From Neobacillus niacini (GTDB lineage Bacteria > Bacillota > Bacilli > Bacillales > Cytobacillaceae): a DNA stretch of 64,000 bases. This document shows, piece by piece, positions 18,944 through 26,904 of the stretch; within the stretch, counting starts at the first letter, position 1, and the number at the start of each line of letters is the position of its first letter. The position numbers were made by a program, and so were the translations under genes. The DNA is taken from the NCBI RefSeq assembly GCF_030817595.1, contig NZ_JAUSZN010000001.1, positions 4,657,501 through 4,721,500 on the forward strand. The letters are read 5' to 3'. Under the pieces are notes generated by a model. The model had not been told where the DNA came from. It saw only the letters and a program-made list of their open reading frames with translations, and did not search any database.

Positions 18944-19501
18944 TTAATTTGAAGGTTTCTTTGAGTTCAAATGATAACGCTGCTTGTGCTTTTCGAGATA
19001 GCCCTTCGGATCCATCTGAAAAGCTCGCAACTTTTTTAAGTATTCTACCTCTAAACGTAGAAGTTCGTTTTCTCTTTCTAACTTTTGTTCATATGTCATT
19101 TCTTTTGGTTCAGTGTTTTTTTGGGTCTTTGCTTTATCAGACATAGGAGGCCGTCCTTTAAGTTTATTCAGGCCTTCAACACCACCCTCAAGAAACGCTT
19201 TCTTCCATGAAGTTATTAAGGGAGGATTCGTTAACCCAAAATGGAGGGCTGTTTCCGTTTCAGAAGAACCTGTTCTCTTCATAAAGCTTAATACATCAAG
19301 CTTGAATTGAACAGAATAAGTTTCCTTATGTTTCTTCTTCATTAACCCTTCAGCTCCGAATTTCTCGTAAACTTTAACCCACCTCTTAAGTTGAGCGCTG
19401 CTTTTCATCCCATACTTCTCAGCTAAAGGGTTATATCCCAATTTACCCTCTTGATACTCTCTGACCAACATTAACTTGAATTTTCCACCATATTTTGCCA
19501 T
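18944..19501 (-). CDS. IS150-group transposase OrfA (DNA-binding)
   Basis: 185 residues with two helix-turn-helix segments (KFKLMLVREYQEGKLGYNPL and QFKLDVLSFMKRTGSSETET) and a C-terminal leucine zipper (ENELLRLEVEYLKKLRAF), the standard IS150 OrfA layout. It overlaps the open part of the OrfB frame, allowing programmed frameshifting. Confidence 0.92.
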   Translation of the reverse strand: MAKYGGKFKLMLVREYQEGKLGYNPLAEKYGMKSSAQLKRWVKVYEKFGAEGLMKKKHKETYSVQFKLDVLSFMKRTGSSETETALHFGLTNPPLITSWKKAFLEGGVEGLNKLKGRPPMSDKAKTQKNTEPKEMTYEQKLERENELLRLEVEYLKKLRAFQMDPKGYLEKHKQRYHLNSKKPSN

Positions 19502-19573
19502 AAAAAAACACCCCGAAAGCTAGATTTCACTCTAACTTTCGGGGTGCATCTCAAATGTCCAAGCTCTTTTGTA

Positions 19574-20521
19574 TTAGTTTTGTGCTGTTGTCTGATCTAA
19601 TTCAAGTTGTGCTTTCAATTCAGTTTGAACACGTAGCTTTTCCTCTTCTGGTATTTGCAGATAATAAATGCCATCAATCTTGGTGCCTTGACCGGTAATC
19701 TTCATCTGTTCGATGTTGTTTCCGGCAGTTTTATAGTTCTTTTGGATATCAACCATTTGCTCAAAGGTTAGATTTGTTTTAATGTTGGTTCCGATGGCGC
19801 TAAAGATTTCAGGGAAGTTCGTGAGGCTTGAAAGGCTTGCCCCTTCTTTGATAACGGCTTGAATCACTTGGCGCTGTCTTGTGTTACGGCCAAAGTCTCC
19901 TTGAGGATCTTCTTTACGCATCCTTACGAAAGGTAATGCTTCCTCACCGTTTAACGTGATTTCACCGACTGGAAAATGAACATTTTGATAACTGAAGTCC
20001 AGTGTGTTGTTCACTGTTACTCCTCCAACCGCATCGACAATATCCTTAAACCCTTCCATATTTACCTTCATATAATAATCAATCGGGATATCAAGGAAGT
20101 TTTCAACGGTATCCATAGCCATTTCGACGCCGCCAAATGCGTGTGCATGGTTGATTTTATCCTCAAAACCTTTACCAACAATTTCAGTACGTGTATCACG
20201 TGGTATACTCAGCAATTTAGCAGAGTTTGTATTTGGATTAACAGTTAAGACGATAATCGTATCTGTACGCCCTTTATCACCCTTTGAATCAACGCCAAGC
20301 ATTAAAACAGAGAATGGGTCTGCATCTTCTTCAACCAAGGTTACAGGTTCCTCACGCTTTTCCGATTGCTTGCGCTCAATCGGTTCATGCATTGTATTGA
20401 CCGCTGTTTTGAAAGAATTATATACAGTAAAACCATAAGCTCCTGCTCCAATCAACAGTACAAGGAGTATGATACCAGTGACTTTTAGCCATTTCTTGCT
20501 CTTTTTAGCTGTTGATCTCAT
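19574..20521 (-). CDS. tagU: LCP family wall-polymer phosphotransferase
   Basis: Transfers lipid-linked teichoic acid or anionic polysaccharide to peptidoglycan. The N-terminal anchor is WLKVTGIILLVLLIGAGAYG. The LCP domain (residues ~75-230) includes FSVLMLGVDSKGDKGRTDTI and KLLSIPRDTRTEI with the Asp/Arg residues that bind pyrophosphate, and FGRNTRQRQVI. 315 residues matches TagU/LytR. It is convergent with the LytB-like gene across the IS. The symbol is by family only; LCP paralogs overlap in function. It could attach either glycan made in this window. Confidence 0.9.
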   Translation of the reverse strand: MRSTAKKSKKWLKVTGIILLVLLIGAGAYGFTVYNSFKTAVNTMHEPIERKQSEKREEPVTLVEEDADPFSVLMLGVDSKGDKGRTDTIIVLTVNPNTNSAKLLSIPRDTRTEIVGKGFEDKINHAHAFGGVEMAMDTVENFLDIPIDYYMKVNMEGFKDIVDAVGGVTVNNTLDFSYQNVHFPVGEITLNGEEALPFVRMRKEDPQGDFGRNTRQRQVIQAVIKEGASLSSLTNFPEIFSAIGTNIKTNLTFEQMVDIQKNYKTAGNNIEQMKITGQGTKIDGIYYLQIPEEEKLRVQTELKAQLELDQTTAQN

Positions 20522-20760
20522 ATTTTTTCCTCCGAAAATTTTACAAATTTTGACCCTAGAAGATAGAATACCAAAAAAACAGGAAAATAGATAGATGAAA
20601 GTTGTGGATAAAATATGGAATAATGAACCTTTAAAAGGCGATTTTCTACAATATTCTTTAAATTAAACTCTATTTCTACAAAATTGGACTGGAAATGTAT
20701 TTACATTTGACTAGTAATTTATTAAAATACTAAATTAAGAGAGAATTTGAAGGGGGACAT

Positions 20761-20922
20761 TTGAAAGTGACTGCTAATGCAAAAGGCAATAGCTCGAAAC
20801 AAGCTGATTTTACTAGAATTGTGAAAAAGGCTTACGACAAGGGTGTTAACGAGAACGGCATGACCCTTGAAAAAATCATGGAAGAATTAAAAGCTGATTT
20901 AAAAAATATGATGATTAGCTAA
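20761..20922 (+). CDS. Small hypothetical protein (53 aa)
   Basis: A short frame with RBS AGGGGGA (20751-20756) and start TTG 20761 or GTG 20767. It is charged and helical, ending LEKIMEELKADLKNMMIS. A TTGACT -35-like element lies at 20708. I do not recognise it. It is the first of two tiny ORFs read away from the LCP gene, and could be a small regulator or chance. Confidence 0.45.
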   Translation: MKVTANAKGNSSKQADFTRIVKKAYDKGVNENGMTLEKIMEELKADLKNMMIS

Positions 20923-20993
20923 AAAGGTTCGCTCATCTATTTTATAAAAAACAGTTATTTATATAAGATAAAATCATCTAGGACGGTGACATA

Positions 20994-21149
20994 TTGATCG
21001 ATTTTGACCAATTGCCCAAATCCATTAAGAAATCTTTACGTTATATCAATCAAGATATAAAATCGATAGAGAAGTTAGAAAAGCTGGAGAAAACATTGCA
21101 AATCTACATCAAGAAACGAAAGCTTCAGTTGAAAAATGAAAATTGTTAA
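20994..21149 (+). CDS. Small hypothetical protein (51 aa), basic coiled coil
   Basis: TTG 20994 follows GGACGGTGA at a short distance. The product is lysine-rich and heptad-like (SIEKLEKLEKTLQIYIKKRK) and ends just before a bidirectional terminator, which supports a transcript. Not recognised. It may form a two-gene unit with the ORF at 20761. Confidence 0.45.
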   Translation: MIDFDQLPKSIKKSLRYINQDIKSIEKLEKLEKTLQIYIKKRKLQLKNENC

Positions 21150-21150
21150 G

Positions 21151-21195
21151 AATAAATAAGTAAGCATGCTCTATCGCAGGGCTTCCTTATTTATT
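21151..21195. terminator. Bidirectional Rho-independent terminator
   Basis: AATAAATAAGTAAGC pairs with GCTTCCTTATTTATT with one mismatch. It serves the small ORFs (+) and the SGNH gene (-), whose stop codon lies in the right arm. Confidence 0.75.
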
Positions 21196-21951
21196 TACAA
21201 AATAGTCAACAAGGAACTGTGCCCAGATTTGGTAGCCTAGTTCGTTGGGGCCACTTTCTCCGTTTAAATAATTGTTTAATTCTGGATTATTACTTGCTGG
21301 CCATGCAGTCCAATGGTCAAGATAGGTGATGTTGTTTGCTGCAGCATATTCCTTTAAAGATTCCACCTGATCAGAATAATACTTCGGAAGATAGATTGGA
21401 TACGATGGCTGCAGGATAAAGGTAGTGTCTGGGTTTGTAGCCTTAATCTCCGCAATCATTTTCGTTAAATTTTCCAATGTAACATCTATTTTAACTTTGT
21501 TGTTATCGTTCAGCAAAAACGGCTCAATGACCACGACCTGTGCTTTCTCAGTTGCTAACTCCAGCTGCTTATTTTCTAAAACGATATCCTTTGATGTCTG
21601 TTCGTATGTATGTATAGCTGTAGTAATATGTTCACTTCCGTAATTTTCCGTTAATCGTTGAGTGACTTCTGCCTCCCATTGATTTGCGGTTGTCCCGACA
21701 AAGAGGATTTTAAAGGGCTGCTCACTTTCCAAGGCTTGCTTAAATGACTGCTTAGCAGTTTCGGGCCAATTCGCCGCAAGGGCCAAGTATTGATCAAAGT
21801 TCACTTCATTGGACTCCTGTGAATCCTGCTGTTGGACTACTGGTGTCGATGCGACTGCATTGGCGGCTGTCTCCTTATTCCAATGGATATGACCATACAC
21901 AAGCACACTTAAACATACTAACCCCCAAAGGCCTGTGAAAAAATACTTCAT
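21187..21951 (-). CDS. SGNH/GDSL-like hydrolase, membrane-anchored
   Basis: N-terminal anchor FFTGLWGLVCLSVLVYGHIHW, then a low-complexity spacer. An SGNH fold begins at PFKILFVGTTANQW, where the usual Ser block is changed to GTTAN. It continues with VVIEPFLLNDN and ends with GPNELGYQIWAQFL, where a typical DxxHxN... His block is expected. The nucleophile is therefore not certain. Such proteins occur next to Bacillus EPS loci and may de-acetylate or acetylate surface glycan. It faces away from the LytTR regulator gene across a ~235-bp divergent region. Confidence 0.75.
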   Translation of the reverse strand: MKYFFTGLWGLVCLSVLVYGHIHWNKETAANAVASTPVVQQQDSQESNEVNFDQYLALAANWPETAKQSFKQALESEQPFKILFVGTTANQWEAEVTQRLTENYGSEHITTAIHTYEQTSKDIVLENKQLELATEKAQVVVIEPFLLNDNNKVKIDVTLENLTKMIAEIKATNPDTTFILQPSYPIYLPKYYSDQVESLKEYAAANNITYLDHWTAWPASNNPELNNYLNGESGPNELGYQIWAQFLVDYFVNK

Positions 21952-22024
21952 CCATATACCCCCATACTTAATAGATTTTTCCTATTCATTATAGCAAACT
22001 ATCGAAGATATGATTAATTCCACC

Positions 22025-22092
22025 CGCAAAAAATCTACATTTTTTAACAAAATCCCAAAAAACCAGGTATTTTTTATCAAATACCAGGTTTC
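22025..22092 (+). promoter_or_regulatory. Candidate LytTR operator and AT-rich box upstream of regulator 1
   Basis: ACCAGGTAT at 22062 and ACCAGGTTT at 22083 are direct repeats 21 bp apart, the geometry used by LytTR regulators. They also form an imperfect palindrome. Just upstream, 22035-22054 reads CTACATTTTTTAACAAAATC, nearly the same as 26649-26670 before the EPS operon. A possible extended -10 (TGGTATGAT) is at ~22114. Confidence 0.45.
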
Positions 22093-22186
22093 CTCTGAAG
22101 TGGTATGTGATTTTGGTATGATTATAAGTGTGATGAAATGTGAAGGATGTAGCTTTTGGTTACGTAATTAACGGAGGAATTTGCGA

Positions 22187-22921
22187 ATGAATCCAATTAA
22201 AGTGTTATTAGCAGATGATAATCTAGCTTCACTCGAGATTATGAAATACTTCATCAGCGACCTGCCAGATTTTCAGCTAGTCGGGCAGTGTGAGAACGGC
22301 GAAGAACTGGTGGAGAAGGTGATGGTAAAGAAACCGGATCTTGTTCTGACAGATATTAATATGCCAAAGAAAAATGGGGTAAAGGCAATAAGAGAATGTC
22401 TGTCGTTTTGTCCCAATGTGAAGGTTATTTTTATTACTGGGTATGATGAGTTTGCAGTTGAGGCTTTTGAAATTGCAGCGGTTGATTATATTGTCAAACC
22501 TGTGGAAAAAATACGCTTATATCAAGCTTTAGAGAAAGCAAAAAACTTCATAAACTTAGAACAGAGGAAAAAGGAAAGTCACTTTCCAAAAGTGAATAGG
22601 GATGTTCTAGCGGTAAGAGATGTAAATTGTACGCTAATTATCCCGATGAATCATATTTACTTTATTGAAAAGGCCGGGAAAAAGTGCCTGATTTATACCG
22701 ATACCGAAGTCTATGAAACGAACGAAACGATCAGTAGGATAGCTACCCTTCTGGATGAATCCTTCTTCCAAGCTCACCGTTCTTATATCATTAATTTACA
22801 GAAGATTACTCAGATCATGCAGCAAAACGAAACCTTTATTGCCTTTTTTAAGGATATTGACAAGCATGCTGGTATTTCTAAATTAAAAATTAATGAAGTA
22901 AGAGCAAGAATTTTATCCTAA
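22187..22921 (+). CDS. LytTR-family response regulator 1
   Basis: The receiver domain (~5-120) has the acidic pair DD (10-11), phospho-acceptor D56 in VLTDINMPKKNG, and KPVEK with the conserved Lys. The LytTR DNA-binding domain (~145-240) includes IYFIEKAGKKCLIYT and SFFQAHRSYIINLQKI. ATG 22187 lies 9 bp after GGAGG; the in-frame TTG 22181 is too close. It is paralogous to the regulator at 25666 and lies upstream of a hybrid kinase, suggesting one signalling module. Likely controls surface polysaccharide genes nearby (inference from context). Confidence 0.9.
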   Translation: MNPIKVLLADDNLASLEIMKYFISDLPDFQLVGQCENGEELVEKVMVKKPDLVLTDINMPKKNGVKAIRECLSFCPNVKVIFITGYDEFAVEAFEIAAVDYIVKPVEKIRLYQALEKAKNFINLEQRKKESHFPKVNRDVLAVRDVNCTLIIPMNHIYFIEKAGKKCLIYTDTEVYETNETISRIATLLDESFFQAHRSYIINLQKITQIMQQNETFIAFFKDIDKHAGISKLKINEVRARILS

Positions 22922-23122
22922 TTAAAAAAGAGCGACTACAAAAGGGAAGATTAATTTCCTTTTGTAGTCGTGTTTATTTTGTAGAGCTTGTTTTAATAGG
23001 TATAAAAATGTATCTAATTGCTTGCAGCATTCAATGGTTTTTCGGATGTCATTCCAAACCGATCTGCTAATTCTTTGCAGCTTGCGCTGTGTTTCTTCAA
23101 TCATTACTAGCAAATAAGTCAT
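22922..23122 (-). CDS. Possible small protein (66 aa) ending inside a terminator
   Basis: The frame has a good ribosome site (AAGGAG, 6 bp before the ATG at 23122) and an amphipathic, cysteine-bearing helix. Its last ~15 codons are the terminator hairpin at 22933-22970. Unrecognised; it may be a genuine small ORF or a chance frame. Confidence 0.35.
   Translation of the reverse strand: MTYLLVMIEETQRKLQRISRSVWNDIRKTIECCKQLDTFLYLLKQALQNKHDYKRKLIFPFVVALF
22933..22970. terminator. Bidirectional Rho-independent terminator
   Basis: CGACTACAAAAGGGAA pairs with TTTCCTTTTGTAGTCG. T-rich on the plus side (TGTTTATTTT) and a six-T run on the minus side. Confidence 0.85.
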
Positions 23123-23333
23123 CGGAACTCCTTAAGAATTAATTATATTACAAAATGATAACATAAAATTTCTACTATTATTTATCCTAGTCGCAAAATG
23201 ACCCATTACGTATTTAACCTGCGGAATGGATGATGTGAAAAGAAGAAGTACCTTTATTTAGCAACTATCATTTGTTTTGGGGGATAGTAAGTCTATAAGA
23301 TGGTGGAGATATATTTGTAAAGGGGGATATCGA

Positions 23334-25394
23334 GTGGTGGGACATTTTGCTATGATGATTATCCTATTATTGATGATTGCCTTAATCGCTGCCTGCTATA
23401 AAATCTATAAAATGAAAACTCTGTTCAATTCATACAGATTGGGTATTGATATTTCAGAGATAAAAAGAGCAAAAGAGATAATCGAAAATAGTGAAAAACG
23501 ATATAAGAATATATTAAGTGTGATGCCGGAGGGTGTGATTCTTTATGGGGCAGATCACAAGAAAATAGCGTTGAACGAAAATGCCTATAAAATGTTTAAT
23601 TTGGATAGCGAGACTTTTTATGAAAAGCTGAACATTTTGGAACCAAACTTTCCTTTCGTAGATACGAAAGGAAATCCATTAGCACTCGAAGATTATCCAG
23701 TCGCGATTACCTTAAAAACGGGAGAATCGATAACAGGAAGAGTCATAGGCATTATAAGCACTGGAAAAACAAGATGGATATCTTTAAATACAAAGCTTCT
23801 TGAACCGTGTGATTCTACAGAAGTCCCCCAAGTTTTAGTGACGATGACGGATATTACGAAGCAAAAAGAAACTGAAATTAAACTAAGAGAATCGAATGCA
23901 TTGTTAAGAACGATCATTGATAGTATCCCAATTGGGATCATTGTTATCAATACGGATCGAAAGATTGTCGCCGTAAATCGACCATGCTTAGAGTTATTTA
24001 GAATTAACGAGCCAAGACAGAACTTGATCGGGCAGCCTGCTGCCAAATACTATCATCCATCGTATAAATATAGTGAGGAAGAACGGGAAAAAGTGAAGGT
24101 TATTTTAACAAATAATATGCCTGTGGTGGATGAAGTCGAAATGAGCAATGACCGGTTGATTCAAAGAAGCTATTTTCCTTTTTATATGGATGAAGAACTA
24201 AAGGGGCATTTATGGGTCTTTGAGGATATTACCGAGCGAAAAGCGATGGAAACAGGAATAATAAGGGCAAAAGAAGATGCAGTGAAAGCGAATAAGGCTA
24301 AATCGGCTTTTTTAGCCAATATGAGTCATGAACTGAGGACACCGCTGAATGCAATTCTTGGCTTCTCACAATTGCTTGAGCTTCAGGAAACACTTACTGA
24401 GAAGCAACGTACCTTCGTTAAGGAAATTTTAAAAGGCGGAAGGCATTTGTTGAACTTAATTAATGAAGTATTAGATCTTTCGAGAATAGAATCAGGAAAA
24501 CTAAAACTATCATTTGAAAACATTAATATAGCGAGTGTAATCGATGAATGTATCAATTTAGTAAGACCAACTGCTGATATCAAAGGGATTACGCTAACGA
24601 AAGAGCGGAACGAATGTGAAAATGATTTTGTTTATGCTGATCAAATGAGGCTCAGACAGATTCTGTTGAATCTGCTGGATAATGGTATTAAGTATAATCG
24701 AGAAAATGGAGAAATCATCATCAGCTGTGAATCCAAGGATGACCTGCTGACGATTCATGTACGAGATACAGGAATAGGGATTCCGCCTGAAGCGCAAACG
24801 GAAATTTTTGAACCGTTTTACCGCCTTGAAAATCCATTCGTAGAAGGGACGGGGATTGGCCTTCCCCTTGTTAAGCAGCTTACAATCTTAATGGGTGGCA
24901 AGCTTGGAGTAGAGAGCCAACTAGGGGTGGGTAGTGATTTCTGGGTTAGCATCCCGTTGGTGCAAACACATGAAACGAACCACCCCGTATCGCTCGAAAA
25001 AAATGAAATGCTCTTACCAAAAAACAAAGAGTATAACATTCTCTATATAGAAGATCGCCTTTGGAATCAACAAGTAGTAGCTGAAATTCTTGATAACATA
25101 AAGGGAATGAAATTACTTACGGCAAGCTCGGGATCTGAAGGGATCCGGGCAGCGGAGAATCAAAAAACCGATTTAATTCTTTTGGATCTGCAACTTCCTG
25201 ATATGAATGGAGTGGAAGTGTTTGAAAGGCTGAAATCTAATCCTCAATCGACGGATATTCCCGTTATAGCGCTGAGTGCGAATGCCATGCAGGAGGATAT
25301 TGACCGTACCCTGGCAAAGGGCTTTAAGGACTATATCACAAAACCTTTCGACGTTCTTACTTTTATAAAGGTGATCATAAAATATTTACGCTAG
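23334..25394 (+). CDS. Hybrid sensor histidine kinase (PAS-PAS-HisKA-HATPase-REC)
   Basis: Order: one N-terminal membrane segment (FAMMIILLLMIALIAACYKI); PAS at ~45-180 (NILSVMPEGVILYG); second PAS ~185-310 (LLRTIIDSIPIGIIVINTD); HisKA with H332 in MSHELRTPLNAILG; HATPase with LLNLLDNGIKYN, DTGIGIPPEA and GTGIGLPL; C-terminal receiver with phospho-acceptor D618 (LILLDLQLPDMNG) and ITKPFD. RBS AAAGGGGGA (23318-23326) fits GTG 23334/23337 better than TTG 23277. A full kinase with its own receiver next to LytTR regulators is unusual, because LytTR proteins usually pair with LytS-type kinases. It probably relays phosphate via the flanking regulators. Confidence 0.9.
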   Translation: MVGHFAMMIILLLMIALIAACYKIYKMKTLFNSYRLGIDISEIKRAKEIIENSEKRYKNILSVMPEGVILYGADHKKIALNENAYKMFNLDSETFYEKLNILEPNFPFVDTKGNPLALEDYPVAITLKTGESITGRVIGIISTGKTRWISLNTKLLEPCDSTEVPQVLVTMTDITKQKETEIKLRESNALLRTIIDSIPIGIIVINTDRKIVAVNRPCLELFRINEPRQNLIGQPAAKYYHPSYKYSEEEREKVKVILTNNMPVVDEVEMSNDRLIQRSYFPFYMDEELKGHLWVFEDITERKAMETGIIRAKEDAVKANKAKSAFLANMSHELRTPLNAILGFSQLLELQETLTEKQRTFVKEILKGGRHLLNLINEVLDLSRIESGKLKLSFENINIASVIDECINLVRPTADIKGITLTKERNECENDFVYADQMRLRQILLNLLDNGIKYNRENGEIIISCESKDDLLTIHVRDTGIGIPPEAQTEIFEPFYRLENPFVEGTGIGLPLVKQLTILMGGKLGVESQLGVGSDFWVSIPLVQTHETNHPVSLEKNEMLLPKNKEYNILYIEDRLWNQQVVAEILDNIKGMKLLTASSGSEGIRAAENQKTDLILLDLQLPDMNGVEVFERLKSNPQSTDIPVIALSANAMQEDIDRTLAKGFKDYITKPFDVLTFIKVIIKYLR

Positions 25395-25665
25395 GCACAA
25401 ATGGCTCTATGGAATGTTAGAAACTTGTATTTTTTTGTCGTGAAAAGTCCTTTTGATGACATGTACTGTCCCATCAAATAGTTAAAATGCCGTTTTAAGC
25501 CCCTATCATGGTGTTCGTCGAATGGATACATTTGAAGAGAAAAGATACAATAGATAGGTAAAAAACTATTTCGTTTTAAAGACAAAATGGTTTCTAAATC
25601 ATTCGTATTGAATCCCTATGAAGTGTTTACAATAAAAGGTAACTTCGGTATAAGGGAGGGGTTTT

Positions 25666-26391
25666 ATGGAAGAATTAAAAGTAGTAATTGCGGATGATGA
25701 CTTGTCTTCTAGAACCCTCCTTTCCTATTTTATCGAGTTATTATCTGAATATAAGATAGTTGGACAAGCTTCTAATGGCAAAGAACTCATAGAAGTGGTC
25801 ATGAAGGAAAAGCCAAATATCGTTTTAGTGGATATACACATGCCCTTACTAAATGGGGTAGAGGCAGCGAAGATTTGTAAAGAAATGCTTCCTTCCCTTC
25901 AGGTCATCTTTACAACGGGTTCTGAAGAATTTGCTGTTGAGGCTTTCAATATTTCAGCAATCGATTATATTGTGAAACCAATTGAAAAGGTCCGCTTATT
26001 TATCGCATTGGAAAAAGCAAAACAATCGCTCCAATTACGTGCAAGAACAGAAACGAAGCCTGTAATCAAAAATAAACTGGCAATCAAATCGAATCAAGTA
26101 ATCTTTTACCTTACAATAGAAGATATTCTTTATATTGAAAAAGAAGGAAGGAAATCGATTCTCCATACGGAAGAGGAACGCTATGAATCCCATGATTCAC
26201 TGCAGGAATTGGAGGACAGACTACCAGACTTTTTCTTTAAGACCCATCGTTCCTACTTGGTGAACTTACGGAAAATCATCAAGATTAAACCGTTAGGAGA
26301 AACCTATATAGCTGAATTTACTGTCCCTGAAAAGCTTGCATATATTTCGAAATTAAAGATACAAGAGGTGCATCGATTAATGGGAATATAA
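25666..26391 (+). CDS. LytTR-family response regulator 2
   Basis: Receiver (DD at 10-12, D56 in VLVDIHMPLLNG, KPIEK) plus LytTR domain (ILYIEKEGRKSILHT, FFFKTHRSYLVNL). Clearly paralogous along its whole length with the regulator at 22187. ATG 25666 follows GGGAGGGG. It is the last regulator before the EPS operon promoter region and the best candidate to control it (inference). Confidence 0.9.
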   Translation: MEELKVVIADDDLSSRTLLSYFIELLSEYKIVGQASNGKELIEVVMKEKPNIVLVDIHMPLLNGVEAAKICKEMLPSLQVIFTTGSEEFAVEAFNISAIDYIVKPIEKVRLFIALEKAKQSLQLRARTETKPVIKNKLAIKSNQVIFYLTIEDILYIEKEGRKSILHTEEERYESHDSLQELEDRLPDFFFKTHRSYLVNLRKIIKIKPLGETYIAEFTVPEKLAYISKLKIQEVHRLMGI

Positions 26392-26410
26392 GATGAGCCT
26401 ATAACCGGCT

Positions 26411-26441
26411 GGGATTTCCTTTATAGTAGGAGATCCTTTTT
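26411..26441 (+). terminator. Rho-independent terminator
   Basis: GGATTTCCT/AGGAGATCC stem with loop TTATAGT and five T, 20 bp after response regulator 2. Confidence 0.75.
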
Positions 26442-26638
26442 GTATGATTGTTTGTAATCTTTACTTCTATAAAAAGTTCCCGATACTGAAGACATAATTC
26501 TTACAATCCTGTCAGAAAACAATCATCAAATAGTAAGTACTGACTTTCTGCCTATTATGGTTTTATAAGTTTTGTTAAAAGCAATTGCAAAGAGATTTTT
26601 AAGATATGATTTCAGTAATGATGTAAAATATTTTCCAA

Positions 26639-26670
26639 TTACAAAAAACTACATTTTTTTACAAAAAATC
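26639..26670 (+). promoter_or_regulatory. Candidate operator: direct repeat TTACAAAAAA
   Basis: TTACAAAAAA occurs at 26639-26648 and again at 26659-26668, 20 bp apart, flanking CTACATTTTTT. A very similar box precedes response regulator 1. The remaining sequence of the 26392-26904 gap is AT-rich with no ORF. Confidence 0.4.
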
Positions 26671-26819
26671 ATATTAAGATTGTTAAGTGATTCACAAGCC
26701 TTCAATGATTATCTAATTGATAGGCTGTGAGTTTTTACTTATTAATCTGTAAGTATATCTTAAAAAAATCATGTTAATAAAACAAAAAGTAAAAATAAAT
26801 ATTCATCATTCTCCATAAA

Positions 26820-26852
26820 ACGACAAATAGCGACAGGGTTTCATGATATAAT
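26820..26852 (+). promoter_or_regulatory. EPS operon promoter with extended -10
   Basis: TGATATAAT (26844-26852) is an extended -10 hexamer. No clear -35 is present, but CGACA at 26821 and 26831, one helical turn apart, resembles half of a Spo0A box and could recruit an activator. The start codon follows 53 bp later after GGGAGGA. Confidence 0.5.
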
Positions 26853-26904
26853 ACTTTTTGTTTTGTAAGAAAAGTAATAGGTACAAAGTAATAGGGAGGA
26901 TATT

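Larger units (their letters stand above)
18070..19570 (-). mobile_element. IS3-family (IS150 group) insertion sequence
   Basis: Two transposase frames on the minus strand are framed by nested inverted repeats. The outer pair is AAAAGAGCTTGG/CCAAGCTCTTTT (18070-18081, 19559-19570). The inner pair is TGACCCCGAAAAGTTAGAG near 18090 and CTCTAACTTTCGGGGTGCA near 19531-19549. The inner pair has the TG..CA form usual for IS150 ends. The outer pair may be a terminator stem into which the element jumped. I see no convincing target duplication for either reading. Both transposase frames look intact. Confidence 0.85.

Noticed and set aside
18050..19590. Target-site duplication of the IS150-type element
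   Set aside because: No matching 3-4 bp at either choice of ends.
25391..25585. 64-codon minus-strand frame after the kinase
   Set aside because: No ribosome site or similarity; low-complexity gap.
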